Position numbers and translations under genes: made by a program
The notes under the pieces: generated by a model
Seen by the model: only the letters and a program-made list of their open reading frames with translations
Database searches by the model: none
Told to the model about the DNA's origin: nothing
Assembly: GCA_003599885.1 (NCBI GenBank)
Contig: QZKW01000032.1
Coordinates: 1-33,525, forward strand
Length of the DNA stretch: 33,525 nucleotides
Direction: 5' to 3'
Source of the DNA: Desulfobacteraceae bacterium
GTDB taxonomy: Bacteria; Desulfobacterota; Desulfobacteria; Desulfobacterales; Desulfosalsimonadaceae
Shown here: positions 7,842 to 16,063 of the stretch, in pieces
Position numbering within the stretch: the first letter of the stretch is position 1
Layout of the letters: the number at the start of each line of letters is the position of its first letter

Positions 7842-8711
7842 ATGAAAATACGACGAATTGAAGAACGATGCAGCCGCTGCATGCGATGCGTTGAAGACTG
7901 CGCTTCCGGTGTCTGGCGGGTTGTGGACAAAACACCCACCGCAGTTTCCCCGGAAGCCTGCAACCGGTGCAGTCATTGCCTTTCCGTGTGCCCGGAAAAC
8001 GCCATCGAAAATGATTACTTAAAGGCCACGCAGGTCCGGCCGGTTGATAACAAGCGCATTGATCCCAACGTTTACCGGGAAATCGCCTTGTCCCGACGCA
8101 GCATCCGGCACTATAAAAACAAACCGGTTGATCCCGAAATCATCAATGACATCATTGATCTGGCCCGTTATTCTCCGACGGCCAGCAACTCCCAGCATGT
8201 CGCCTATACGGTGATTGCCGACCCGGAGCGACTGAGGCAGATTTCTGACACCGTGTTCGGCATCGCCCGGCGCTTTTATGAATGGTCCAGGACCCGAAGC
8301 GGAAAATTCATCGTAAAAGGTCTGCAAATGAATCCGTCCATTGATCTGGCGATGCAAAAATATATTGAGCCCATGGAATATTATATCCAGCTCAAGGAGT
8401 CCGGCCGGGACCTGATCCTGCATAACGCACCTGCCCTGATTCTCCTGCACGGGCCGTCCGCTTCGTTTTTTGGATCGGACAACTGCCATATTGCCGCAAC
8501 AAATATGAGCAACTATGCCCATTCCCTTGGACTGGGTTCCTGTTTTATCGGTTTTGTGACACTATTGTCACGGTTCAACAAAAAACTTTGCGGCCTTCTG
8601 GAACTGCCAAAAGGGCAAAAACTCTATGCCAGTCTTGTGATCGGCCATCCGGCGTTTTCGCATCCCCAGACGGCTTCCAGAAAATCACCCGCGGTTTCGT
8701 GGGTCAAATGA
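7842..8711 (+). CDS. Nitroreductase family protein with N-terminal 2[4Fe-4S] ferredoxin domain
   Basis: 289 residues. Two C-x2-C-x2-C-x3-C/CP motifs (Cys10, 13, 16, 20 and Cys40, 43, 46, 50) form a bacterial-type ferredoxin domain. A flavin-dependent nitroreductase domain follows from about residue 80 (ALSRRSIRHYKNKPV, SPTASNSQHVAYTVI, LGSCFIGFVTLLSRF). Such fusions are common in strict anaerobes and presumably pass ferredoxin-level electrons to FMN to reduce an organic substrate, unknown here. AGGAAAG lies just before the start. Its TGA stop overlaps the ATG of the following MFS gene (ATGA), which indicates translational coupling with the transporter. Confidence 0.93.
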   Translation: MKIRRIEERCSRCMRCVEDCASGVWRVVDKTPTAVSPEACNRCSHCLSVCPENAIENDYLKATQVRPVDNKRIDPNVYREIALSRRSIRHYKNKPVDPEIINDIIDLARYSPTASNSQHVAYTVIADPERLRQISDTVFGIARRFYEWSRTRSGKFIVKGLQMNPSIDLAMQKYIEPMEYYIQLKESGRDLILHNAPALILLHGPSASFFGSDNCHIAATNMSNYAHSLGLGSCFIGFVTLLSRFNKKLCGLLELPKGQKLYASLVIGHPAFSHPQTASRKSPAVSWVK

Positions 8712-9976
8712 AAAATAAACCCTTTTACGGCTGGTATATTGCCGGCATCGCCTTCTGGGCCAACTTCCTGTCCACCGGAACGGGTTTTTACGCGTTTAAC
8801 GCATTTTTAGAGCCATTGTGCAACGCCAGGGGATGGACGCGGACCGACATAAACATGGCGCTGGTCATCGGTACCATCTTCGGATTTTGCGGCCAGTATA
8901 TCTACGGCACCATTCTCATGAAGACCGGCGTCAGAATTTTAATGCTGATGGGCTCCCTGATCGCCGGTCTGTCATTTATATGTATCGCCAGAGTCCAAAC
9001 CCTGTGGGAATTTTACATCGCCTACTCGCTGCTGTTTATTGGAAACGGGGCATACGGCGGCATTGTCGCAGGCTCCGTGGTGAATAACTGGTTTGTGGAC
9101 AAACGGGGGAAAGCCATCGGACTTGCCACCACCGGCATGTCGATATCCGGCGCAATCCTTCCCCTGACCGCCCTCTGGCTGATTCAGCATACGGGCATGG
9201 AAACCGCCGCCTTATGCATTGGTATTGTCATGCTGTCTTTCGGACCCCTGGCCTGGTTCATCGTCAAGGACTGGCCGGAAGACATGGGGATGGCGCCGGA
9301 TGGACTTCCGTCCACGGTTGCCGTGCCGACGGTGGCCGGCCATATTCCCGTTCCCATCCCCCAGAAGGTACAGACACACCCTCAATGGGGCCTGGGCCGG
9401 CTGGCCCGGACAGACGTTTTCTGGAAACTGGGCATCGCTTTCGCCCTTCTCATGATGGGAACAGTGGGTGTCATGTCCCAGCTCAAACCCCGTTTTGCCG
9501 ACACGGGCTTTTCTCCCATGGCGGCCATGCTGATGATGGGGGCCACTGCCCTGGCCGGGGCTGCCGGAAAATACACCTGGGGAGTGATGTCCGACCGGTT
9601 TAGCCCCATCCGCATAGCCATCATCCTGACGTTTGCCAATGCGCTGGGACTGGGACTGGCGTTTTTGAAAGGATCATGGATTGCCTTGACGGCGTTTATT
9701 CTGGTTTTCGGTTTCTCCATGGGGGGCATTATGTCGATTTTTCCGATTCTGGTGGCAACCATTTACGGCAGGGAAAATTTTGCCTCTGTGCTTCGATATG
9801 TTTCCTTTTTTCTGCTGCTGCAACTGTTCGGCTATCTGATTGCCGGGCAGAGTTATGACCGAACCGGATCCTATGACCTGGCCTATGCCATTTTCATCGG
9901 TTTTGACCTGATAGCGGGCTTGATGCTGTTTTCCCTGCACAACTCCGGACATGACCGAAAACCCAAGGGGCCATAA
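8708..9976 (+). CDS. Major facilitator superfamily transporter (OFA-like)
   Basis: 422 residues from the ATG at 8708, which overlaps the stop of the preceding gene. An in-frame start at 8588 would lie deep inside that gene and is rejected. About twelve membrane helices are visible in two halves with a central hydrophilic linker around residues 195-235. The start KPFYGWYIAGIAFWANFLS and the second-half segment YTWGVMSDRF resemble the oxalate/formate-antiporter-like and monocarboxylate-type MFS branch. The substrate is probably a small organic acid. Coupling to the nitroreductase suggests it moves that enzyme's substrate or product, but this is inference. Confidence 0.9.
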   Translation: MKNKPFYGWYIAGIAFWANFLSTGTGFYAFNAFLEPLCNARGWTRTDINMALVIGTIFGFCGQYIYGTILMKTGVRILMLMGSLIAGLSFICIARVQTLWEFYIAYSLLFIGNGAYGGIVAGSVVNNWFVDKRGKAIGLATTGMSISGAILPLTALWLIQHTGMETAALCIGIVMLSFGPLAWFIVKDWPEDMGMAPDGLPSTVAVPTVAGHIPVPIPQKVQTHPQWGLGRLARTDVFWKLGIAFALLMMGTVGVMSQLKPRFADTGFSPMAAMLMMGATALAGAAGKYTWGVMSDRFSPIRIAIILTFANALGLGLAFLKGSWIALTAFILVFGFSMGGIMSIFPILVATIYGRENFASVLRYVSFFLLLQLFGYLIAGQSYDRTGSYDLAYAIFIGFDLIAGLMLFSLHNSGHDRKPKGP

Positions 9977-10028
9977 CGCCCTTTTCCTTTAAAAAGCTAC
10001 AATCGTTCTTATTTAACGGGCCGCTTTT

Positions 10029-11048
10029 ATGGACATCAAAAAAAGACTGTATCTCATCCAGGCATCCATTCTCCTGATCATTGTTCTGGGAAGCCTCGGG
10101 TATTACATCCTGTTTAACGGGCATGAAAGCTTCATGGACTGTCTCTTCATGACCGTCATCTCGCTGACGACGGTCGGGTATGGTGAAGTGATCGCCGTTA
10201 CCGGAAACCCCGTCGCCCAAATTTTCACCATGGTGCTGATCACGTTCGGCATGGGCATTATCCTTTACGGCATCAGCACATTGACCGCTATTTTGATCGA
10301 GGGCGAATTAACGCAAATTTTGAGGAAACGAAAAATGCAGAAAGCCATAGAAAAACTTTCCCATCATTACATCCTGTGCGGCGGCGGGGAAACCGGACGG
10401 CCGCTGTTGCATGAGCTGGCCAAAAGCCAGGAACCCATCGTGCTCATTGAATCCGATAAAAAGCACATTGATCTCAGCCTGGAGATTCTGCCGGAACTTC
10501 TGTATATCGAAGGAGACGCCACCGATGACCAGAATCTGATCAGGGCAGGCATCAAGGACGCCGCCGGGATCATCATCGCCATCCCCTGGGACAGGGACAA
10601 CCTTTACATCACCATGAGCGCCCGGATGCTGAACCCGACCATCCGCATCGTTACCCGGATGACCGACCCCAAAATCGAACCCAAATTCAGAAAGGCCGGG
10701 GCGGACAGCGTGGTATCGCCGAACTTTATCGGCGCCCTCCGAATGGCGTCCGAAATGATACGGCCTGCGGCTGTGGATTTTCTCGACCAGATGCTCCGCA
10801 GCGGAGACGGGAACCTGCGTATTCATGAACTCAAGATCAGCCCGCATTCCCCCCTGGCCGGAAAGACGATTCTGGAATCGGGTTTAAAAAGCAAGTTCGA
10901 CCTGCTGGTTCTGGGGGCCAAAGACGCGAAGGGGAATATCACCTTTAACCCGCCGCCGGACCAGACCATGGATCACCAAACCACTTTCATTATCATGGGT
11001 GACATCCGGAATATCAAAAAAATGCGGGATATTTCAAATGTCGGGTAA
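10029..11048 (+). CDS. Two-helix potassium channel with TrkA (RCK) domains
   Basis: 339 residues. Two membrane helices (about 8-28 and 68-93) flank a pore loop with the K+ selectivity filter TTVGYGE (residues 47-53). A cytoplasmic TrkA-N/RCK domain begins near residue 113 with the nucleotide-binding loop GGGETGRP and includes IEGDATDDQNLIRAGI. A TrkA-C domain occupies roughly 260-335 (HELKISPHSPLAGKTILESG). The architecture is that of MthK/Kch-like ligand-gated channels. It lies 52 bp after the MFS gene on the same strand and may be the last gene of the cluster, though its role is probably general ion homeostasis. Confidence 0.93.
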   Translation: MDIKKRLYLIQASILLIIVLGSLGYYILFNGHESFMDCLFMTVISLTTVGYGEVIAVTGNPVAQIFTMVLITFGMGIILYGISTLTAILIEGELTQILRKRKMQKAIEKLSHHYILCGGGETGRPLLHELAKSQEPIVLIESDKKHIDLSLEILPELLYIEGDATDDQNLIRAGIKDAAGIIIAIPWDRDNLYITMSARMLNPTIRIVTRMTDPKIEPKFRKAGADSVVSPNFIGALRMASEMIRPAAVDFLDQMLRSGDGNLRIHELKISPHSPLAGKTILESGLKSKFDLLVLGAKDAKGNITFNPPPDQTMDHQTTFIIMGDIRNIKKMRDISNVG

Positions 11049-11162
11049 CAGCCTGATGCGTTAAGAAAACAAAGCACCCACCTGAAAAACGATGAGATGA
11101 TTCAATCAAAAGCTGCGACCTTCTGGGAGAAATTTTCCGCAGCGCACGGGTGGGGTCTTTTG

Positions 11163-11191
11163 TTACTTTTCTTGCCCATTAAGAAAAGTAA
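11163..11191. repeat. Perfect 11-bp inverted repeat (hairpin)
   Basis: TTACTTTTCTT and its exact complement AAGAAAAGTAA are separated by GCCCATT. It lies about 115 bp past the potassium-channel stop, with no T-run of its own, so it may be a repetitive extragenic palindrome or a processing site rather than a classical terminator. Confidence 0.55.
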
Positions 11192-11334
11192 AGATAACCT
11201 GCGGTGGTCATGGATATTCACTCCTGCTTAAACATAAAAACCAACCCCCATTTCTCTCCGATGCATTCTTCCATGATAAAAAAATTCTTTGCATTTTAGG
11301 CTGTTACGTGATAACGCATTTGAAAAATCAGCTT

Positions 11335-11350
11335 TGGCACCGGCATGGCT
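11335..11350 (+). promoter_or_regulatory. Weak candidate sigma-54 promoter
   Basis: TGGCACC-GGCA-TGGCT keeps the GG-N10-GC spacing of sigma-54 promoters (consensus TGGCACG-N4-TTGCA). It would give a leader of about 170 nt before the gene at 11529. No activator site was recognised, so a chance match is quite possible. Confidence 0.2.
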
Positions 11351-11528
11351 TATCAACTCTAATTTCACACTTGAATTGGGTCTTATTTCCCTTGTTAATT
11401 GGTTGAATCGTGTAAACTAAGGAGAATACAAAATAATTTTTTGCATGTTATCTAATCTGTATATCAGGATAAATAAAAAATTTTCCATCATTTTAGCTTG
11501 AAGATTAAAAAATTGGAGACGAATAATT

Positions 11529-12128
11529 ATGGCAGCACCAGTGGGAAAAGATTTGCTCGAAACGATAAGTGCAATTGCTACGCTGGTAACGCCTGTGCTT
11601 TTGATCGTTCTTGGGGGCATAGGGTGGCTGATACAAAATAAAATCGAATCGTCACAAACAAGACAGGACGCTCAAGCCTCAAGGATTCGCGAACTCGAAG
11701 ACAAACTGCGGGAAGATAGAATTGCAACCTATAACTCGCTTTTGGAACCCTTCTTTCTGCTGTTCACTAGTGAAGCTGCCTTCGCACAAGATCCAAAGTT
11801 CAAAAACAAAATTAAAAACGATATCGCAATAGCAAAGATGCTGTCAGTCGAATATCGGCAGGTGGGCTTTAAACTTTCATTAATTGCAAATGACTCTGTA
11901 GTTCGGGCCTACAACAAGCTCATGCAATTCTTCTATCACATCGAACTCGATCTGAGGCCAATTGACGACAAGACTCACGATTGGATCGCGCTAATGGGAG
12001 CCCTTCTTCTTGAAATAAGAAAAAGCATGGGTAATGAGTCCAGCAAGCTCGATCGATGGGAAATGATTGAATGGTTCATGTCGGATGCACCAAAAATAAA
12101 AGAAAGCTATGAAAGTTCGCCTCACTGA
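11529..12128 (+). CDS. Unknown single-pass membrane protein
   Basis: 199 residues. One N-terminal membrane helix (about 10-33, ATLVTPVLLIVLGGIGWLI) is followed by a charged, probably coiled-coil stretch (about 35-62, SSQTRQDAQASRIRELEDKL) and a mostly helical soluble domain with few cysteines. No conserved domain is recognised. It stands alone, with 480 bp free before it and the recD2 fragment after it. Codon use and A+T content differ from the operon to the left, compatible with acquired DNA, though this was judged by eye. Coding character is supported by length and regular amino-acid composition. Confidence 0.65.
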   Translation: MAAPVGKDLLETISAIATLVTPVLLIVLGGIGWLIQNKIESSQTRQDAQASRIRELEDKLREDRIATYNSLLEPFFLLFTSEAAFAQDPKFKNKIKNDIAIAKMLSVEYRQVGFKLSLIANDSVVRAYNKLMQFFYHIELDLRPIDDKTHDWIALMGALLLEIRKSMGNESSKLDRWEMIEWFMSDAPKIKESYESSPH

Positions 12129-12162
12129 ATGCGTACCGGCTCAACCGGAGGTTCCAGCCGAC

Positions 12163-12306
12163 ATCCACCTGTAAAGCAACCGTAACCCTCCACCCCCATC
12201 TGTCATGTGCCCATGCAAAAACCGTCCGCCAACCAAACAGACAGACATCATCGACGAAACCGTCACCGCGATCCTGGACCAGGCGACTTACCACAATCCG
12301 GAATGA
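12163..12306 (+). pseudogene. Decayed second copy of the recD2 5' region
   Basis: About 144 bp closely matches 13390-13530, the leader and first ~30 codons of intact recD2. The first 30 bp are identical, and the start context CCATGCAAAAACCGTCCGCC is kept. A net 4-nt insertion after the sixth codon shifts the frame; beyond it the sequence again reads IIDETVTAILDQATYHNP, matching IIHETLTGIVDRVTYHNP of RecD2, then ends in TGA (12304-12306). It is a non-functional gene start left upstream of the RhuM-Fic gene. Confidence 0.85.
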
Positions 12307-12397
12307 GGATAGACGTTGCCGATAAGATATATGCAGGCGGAACAGGCAAAGAATATGCCGGGAAAATGGACGGTGAAATGTTAACAGGGAAATGCAA

Positions 12398-13381
12398 ATG
12401 AACAAAATTATTATTTATCAAAGTGATGACCAGCAAGCCCAGGTTGAGGTTCGATTTAAAGATGAGACTGTATGGCTAAATCAAGATCACCTCTCCTTAT
12501 TATTTCAGCGGGATCAATCAGTAATATCACGTCATATCAACAATATTTTCAAAGAAGGTGAACTGGAACCGGAAAGCAATATGCAAAAAATGCATATTGC
12601 TCATTCTGACAAACCCGTTGTTTATTATAACCTCGACGTCATCATATCCGTCGGATACAGGGTTAAATCAAAACGCGGCACCCAGTTCCGCCAGTGGGCC
12701 ACCAAACGATTAAAAGAATATCTGGTTGACGGATACGCGATCAATCAAAAACGACTGGAAGAACGCAACCTTGAGTTGCAACACCTGAAAACCGGCATCG
12801 CCATCCTTCGCCGGGCAATTGCCCATCAGGCTAAAAACCTTGACGAAGCCGAAAATCTGGCCGATCTGCTGGAACGGTTTTCCGGCGGACTCTCGCTCCT
12901 TGACGACTATGATCGTGAAACGCTTGACACAACAGGCAAAACGAAACGCAAGGCGGTTATTATAGAAGCCTGTGATTACCAAAATTTAATCGATGCCATG
13001 CGCGGTGAGTTTGCATCTGAACTCTTTGGTAAGCAAAAAGATACGGGATTTGAAAGCTCCATCAGACAAATTTACCAGAGCTTCGGCGGAACGGAAATGT
13101 ATCCTTCTGTGGAAGAAAAAGCCGCCATGCTTTTGTATCTCATTGTAAAAAATCATTCATTCATCGACGGGAACAAACGGATTGCAGCAGCCTGTTTTCT
13201 CTATTTTCTTGAAAAAAACGGTCTCCTTTACCATAAAAACGGAGAAACGATTATCAGCAACGAGGCACTGGCTTCTCTTACCCTTTTTATCGCCGTGAGC
13301 AAACCTGAAGAAATGCAAACAGTTAAACAAGTGGCTGTGAGCATATTGAACAGGATTGACATCTCCTGCCCATCCGTTTAA
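12398..13381 (+). CDS. rhuM: RhuM family protein with Fic/Doc-type C-terminal domain
   Basis: 327 residues from the second ATG (12398), preferred because CAGGGAA is 7 nt before it but almost touches the ATG at 12392. The N-terminal ~110 residues have the RhuM pattern (ETVWLNQDHLSLLFQRDQSV, YYNLDVIISVGYRVKSKRGT, FRQWATKRLKEYL), named from a Salmonella pathogenicity island. A helical linker follows, then a Doc-like Fic domain with HSFIDGNKRIAA (His253 to Arg261), close to the Doc consensus H-x-F-x-D-A/G-N-K-R. Fic/Doc proteins modify targets with AMP, phosphate or other groups. No antitoxin gene is adjacent. The gene lies between two copies of the recD2 5' region, a sign of insertion. Likely a mobile stress or defence-type gene; target unknown. 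Confidence 0.87.
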   Translation: MNKIIIYQSDDQQAQVEVRFKDETVWLNQDHLSLLFQRDQSVISRHINNIFKEGELEPESNMQKMHIAHSDKPVVYYNLDVIISVGYRVKSKRGTQFRQWATKRLKEYLVDGYAINQKRLEERNLELQHLKTGIAILRRAIAHQAKNLDEAENLADLLERFSGGLSLLDDYDRETLDTTGKTKRKAVIIEACDYQNLIDAMRGEFASELFGKQKDTGFESSIRQIYQSFGGTEMYPSVEEKAAMLLYLIVKNHSFIDGNKRIAAACFLYFLEKNGLLYHKNGETIISNEALASLTLFIAVSKPEEMQTVKQVAVSILNRIDISCPSV

Positions 13382-13389
13382 AATCACTC

Positions 13390-13530
13390 ATCCACCTGTA
13401 AAGCAACCGTAACCCTCCACACCATCTGTCTTGTACCCATGCAAAAACCGTCCGCCATAGAAACCGGCATCATCCATGAAACCCTCACCGGCATTGTGGA
13501 CCGGGTGACTTACCACAACCCGGAAAACGG
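13390..13530 (+). repeat. Intact right copy of the duplicated recD2 start region
   Basis: Matches 12163-12306 in direct orientation, covering about 49 bp of leader and the first ~30 codons of recD2. The two copies bracket the RhuM-Fic gene. Confidence 0.85.
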
Positions 13531-15964
13531 GTGGTCGGTGCTGCAGGTGTTGTCTTTTGACAACCACCATCAACATGAAACCGTGGTAGTCCATCAGATC
13601 AAGGTGTATGCGGGGGCCACCATGGAATTTAAAGGTTCTTGGATGGTTCACCCCAAGCATGGCCGTCAATTTAAGGCCACGGACGCGGTGGAGAAAAAGC
13701 CAGCCACCACAGCGGCCCTGGAAAAATATCTGGGTTCCGGCATGATCAAAGGCGTGGGTCCCAAAACCGCAAAAAAGATCGTCCGCCATTTCGGGGACGC
13801 CACCCTGGACGTGTTTGAAGAATCCATCGAACGCCTGAAGCTGGTCCCCGGAATCGCCGAAAAAAAACTGGACATGATCAGCACCGCCTGGACGGAACAC
13901 CGGGCCATCCGCAATGTCATGATGTTTTTGCAGTCCCACGGCATCAGCACCCTGTTTGCCGTCCGCATTTACAAAGAATACGGAGACAGCGCCATCGATA
14001 AGGTCACGAAAGACCCCTACCGGCTGGCAAATGATTTCTACGGCATCGGTTTTTTCTCCGCCGATCGCGTGGCGATCAGTATCGGCCTTTCGCCGGACAG
14101 TCCGGAACGCGTGATGGCGGGCATCAGCCATGTGCTGGCCGCCAGCCGTGAGGAGGGGCACTGCTATCTGACCGGATATCAGATCAGAACCCAGGCCCAG
14201 GATCTGTTGAATCTGAACCTGGAGGGACGCCTGCCGGACCTTCTGGACCGCATGCAGCACGAGGGGTTTTTGATGGTGCGGCGTCAGCGAACGCCCGGCG
14301 GTTTCGTTGAGCCCTGCTATTATTCAAAATCATTATTTTACGATGAATTATTTGTGGCCCGGAAAATCCGGGAACTGGACGCGCAGGTGCCAGTGGACAA
14401 AGAACGGGTGCAGCGATGGATCGACCGGTATTGTGAAGCCAATGATATCCAATTGAGCGATGAACAGGCAGCGGCGGTGCTGGGCATTGCAGGGGAACCG
14501 TTTTCCATCCTGACCGGCGGGCCGGGATGCGGAAAGACCACCACCACCCGGGTGCTGGTCAAACTGCTGGAAGCCATGAAAAAAACCGTTATGCTGGCTG
14601 CCCCCACGGGCCGGGCTGCCCAGCGCATGATGGACGTGATCGGCAAGGAATCCAAAACCATCCACCGGCTCCTTGAATGGCAGATGGGAAACTTCAAAAA
14701 AAATGAAGAATCCCCGCTCAAAACCGATTTTCTGATTGTGGACGAATGCTCCATGCTGGACATCACCCTGACGGCAAGTTTGCTCAAAGCCGTGCCCATC
14801 GGTTGCCAGGTTCTGTTTATCGGGGATGCCGACCAGTTGCCGTCGGTCGGGGCCGGCAATGTTTTAAATGATTTGATCGCAGCCCGCCGCGTGCCCTGTT
14901 TCCGGTTGACTGAGATTTTCCGTCAGGCAAAAGAGTCCCTGATTGTCCAGTACGCCCACCAGATCAACGAAGGGCAGATGCCCTATGTGGAATCGCCGTT
15001 TCAGAATCCCGGAATGTGGCGGGAAAAGGCCGATTGCCTGTTTCTGGACGTGGAAGAAGCGACGGCTGAACAGATCCATTTTATCGGCCGGGTCAAGCGC
15101 CTGTTTGCCGATGAACCGGGAGCATCAGCCAATCAGCCAAAGGTCACATACGGAACCAGCCAAGATATCAATCCCTATGAATTCAGGATCGATGAAACCG
15201 TGACCCCTTATGGGTCTGATTTAACGATCCCGAAAAAATTTCAGCATGTGAACCTGGAAACTGTGGCTGCTGCTGAAAACCGGGTGGAGGAACTCGTGGC
15301 CGTGCTCAAAACCGTCCATCCCTGGTCGGGCCTGCATTATGGGTTATCCGCCACAGATATTGTCCAGAAACTCTATCTTGACTGGATACCCAAATATTTC
15401 GGGAATGCTTTTGAGATTCAGGTGCTTTGCCCCATGACACGGGGGAGCCTCGGGACCATCAACGTCAATAAAATGATCCAGGCCACGGCCAATCCGCAGA
15501 CGCCAGGGAAAGCGCAACTCACCATCGGCGAGAGGATTTTGCGGGAAGGCGACCGGGTGATTCACCGCCGAAACGACTATGATCTCAACGTGTTTAACGG
15601 CGATATCGGGGTGATTCAAAAAATCGACACCGAAGAGCTGACCTGCGTGGTGTCGTTTTTTCCGGACCGCCGGGAGGTGCTGTACCGTCAGACCGATATC
15701 GTGGAGCTGGATCTGGCCTATGCCATCACCATTCACAAATCCCAGGGCAGCGAATTCGAGGCGGTGATCATTCCGGTGCTGACCCAGCATTTTAAAATGC
15801 TGTTCCGGAATCTGATCTACACGGGCCTGACACGGGCCAGAAAGCTGGCGGTGTTTGTGGGCACCCGGAAAGCCCTGGCCATGGCGGTGAAAAATCAGGA
15901 CACCCGCGAGCGCCAGACAGCGTTACAGGAGTTGCTGAAATCATCGAAACCGGATAAAAAGTAA
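13439..15964 (+). CDS. recD2: RecD2-type ATP-dependent DNA helicase
   Basis: 841 residues. RecD2 is a superfamily 1B 5'-3' DNA helicase that acts without RecBC in repair. The N-terminal OB-like region (GIVDRVTYHNPENGWSVLQV) is followed by helix-hairpin-helix segments (MIKGVGPKTAKKIV). Walker A GGPGCGKT is near 359-366, motif II DECSM near 435-439, motif III GDADQLPSVG follows, and the C-terminal motif AYAITIHKSQGSEF is near 760. Length is slightly above the usual ~720-800 because of a segment around residues 555-625 rich in turns and charged residues. There is no clear Shine-Dalgarno before the ATG. Start is supported by the conserved N-terminal reading. Confidence 0.95.
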   Translation: MQKPSAIETGIIHETLTGIVDRVTYHNPENGWSVLQVLSFDNHHQHETVVVHQIKVYAGATMEFKGSWMVHPKHGRQFKATDAVEKKPATTAALEKYLGSGMIKGVGPKTAKKIVRHFGDATLDVFEESIERLKLVPGIAEKKLDMISTAWTEHRAIRNVMMFLQSHGISTLFAVRIYKEYGDSAIDKVTKDPYRLANDFYGIGFFSADRVAISIGLSPDSPERVMAGISHVLAASREEGHCYLTGYQIRTQAQDLLNLNLEGRLPDLLDRMQHEGFLMVRRQRTPGGFVEPCYYSKSLFYDELFVARKIRELDAQVPVDKERVQRWIDRYCEANDIQLSDEQAAAVLGIAGEPFSILTGGPGCGKTTTTRVLVKLLEAMKKTVMLAAPTGRAAQRMMDVIGKESKTIHRLLEWQMGNFKKNEESPLKTDFLIVDECSMLDITLTASLLKAVPIGCQVLFIGDADQLPSVGAGNVLNDLIAARRVPCFRLTEIFRQAKESLIVQYAHQINEGQMPYVESPFQNPGMWREKADCLFLDVEEATAEQIHFIGRVKRLFADEPGASANQPKVTYGTSQDINPYEFRIDETVTPYGSDLTIPKKFQHVNLETVAAAENRVEELVAVLKTVHPWSGLHYGLSATDIVQKLYLDWIPKYFGNAFEIQVLCPMTRGSLGTINVNKMIQATANPQTPGKAQLTIGERILREGDRVIHRRNDYDLNVFNGDIGVIQKIDTEELTCVVSFFPDRREVLYRQTDIVELDLAYAITIHKSQGSEFEAVIIPVLTQHFKMLFRNLIYTGLTRARKLAVFVGTRKALAMAVKNQDTRERQTALQELLKSSKPDKK

Positions 15965-16063
15965 TGGATGATTTCTTAATTGCGGGAGAAACCATTTTTT
16001 AAAAAACTGTTTTTTTTGATACCGGCAACCCATTTTTTCACCCCAAAAAAGGAGGGCTCCGAC

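Larger units (their letters stand above)
11049..11528. other. 480-bp intergenic region without a credible gene
   Basis: Contains the perfect hairpin at 11163-11191 and a weak sigma-54-like motif at 11335-11350. The remainder is A+T-rich towards the right. No ORF with coding character was found on either strand. Confidence 0.5.

Noticed and set aside
8588-8707. N-terminal extension of the MFS transporter
   Set aside because: The extension lies inside the nitroreductase gene and is not hydrophobic; the ATG at 8708 gives a normal MFS start.
12207-12401. 64-codon frame starting MQKPSANQTDRHH
   Set aside because: It begins in the decayed recD2 copy and runs out of frame after an insertion; not a real gene.
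13388-14260. 290-codon frame on the minus strand opposite the recD2 start
   Set aside because: Rich in His, Gly and Phe with no domain; the plus strand encodes well-conserved RecD2 here.
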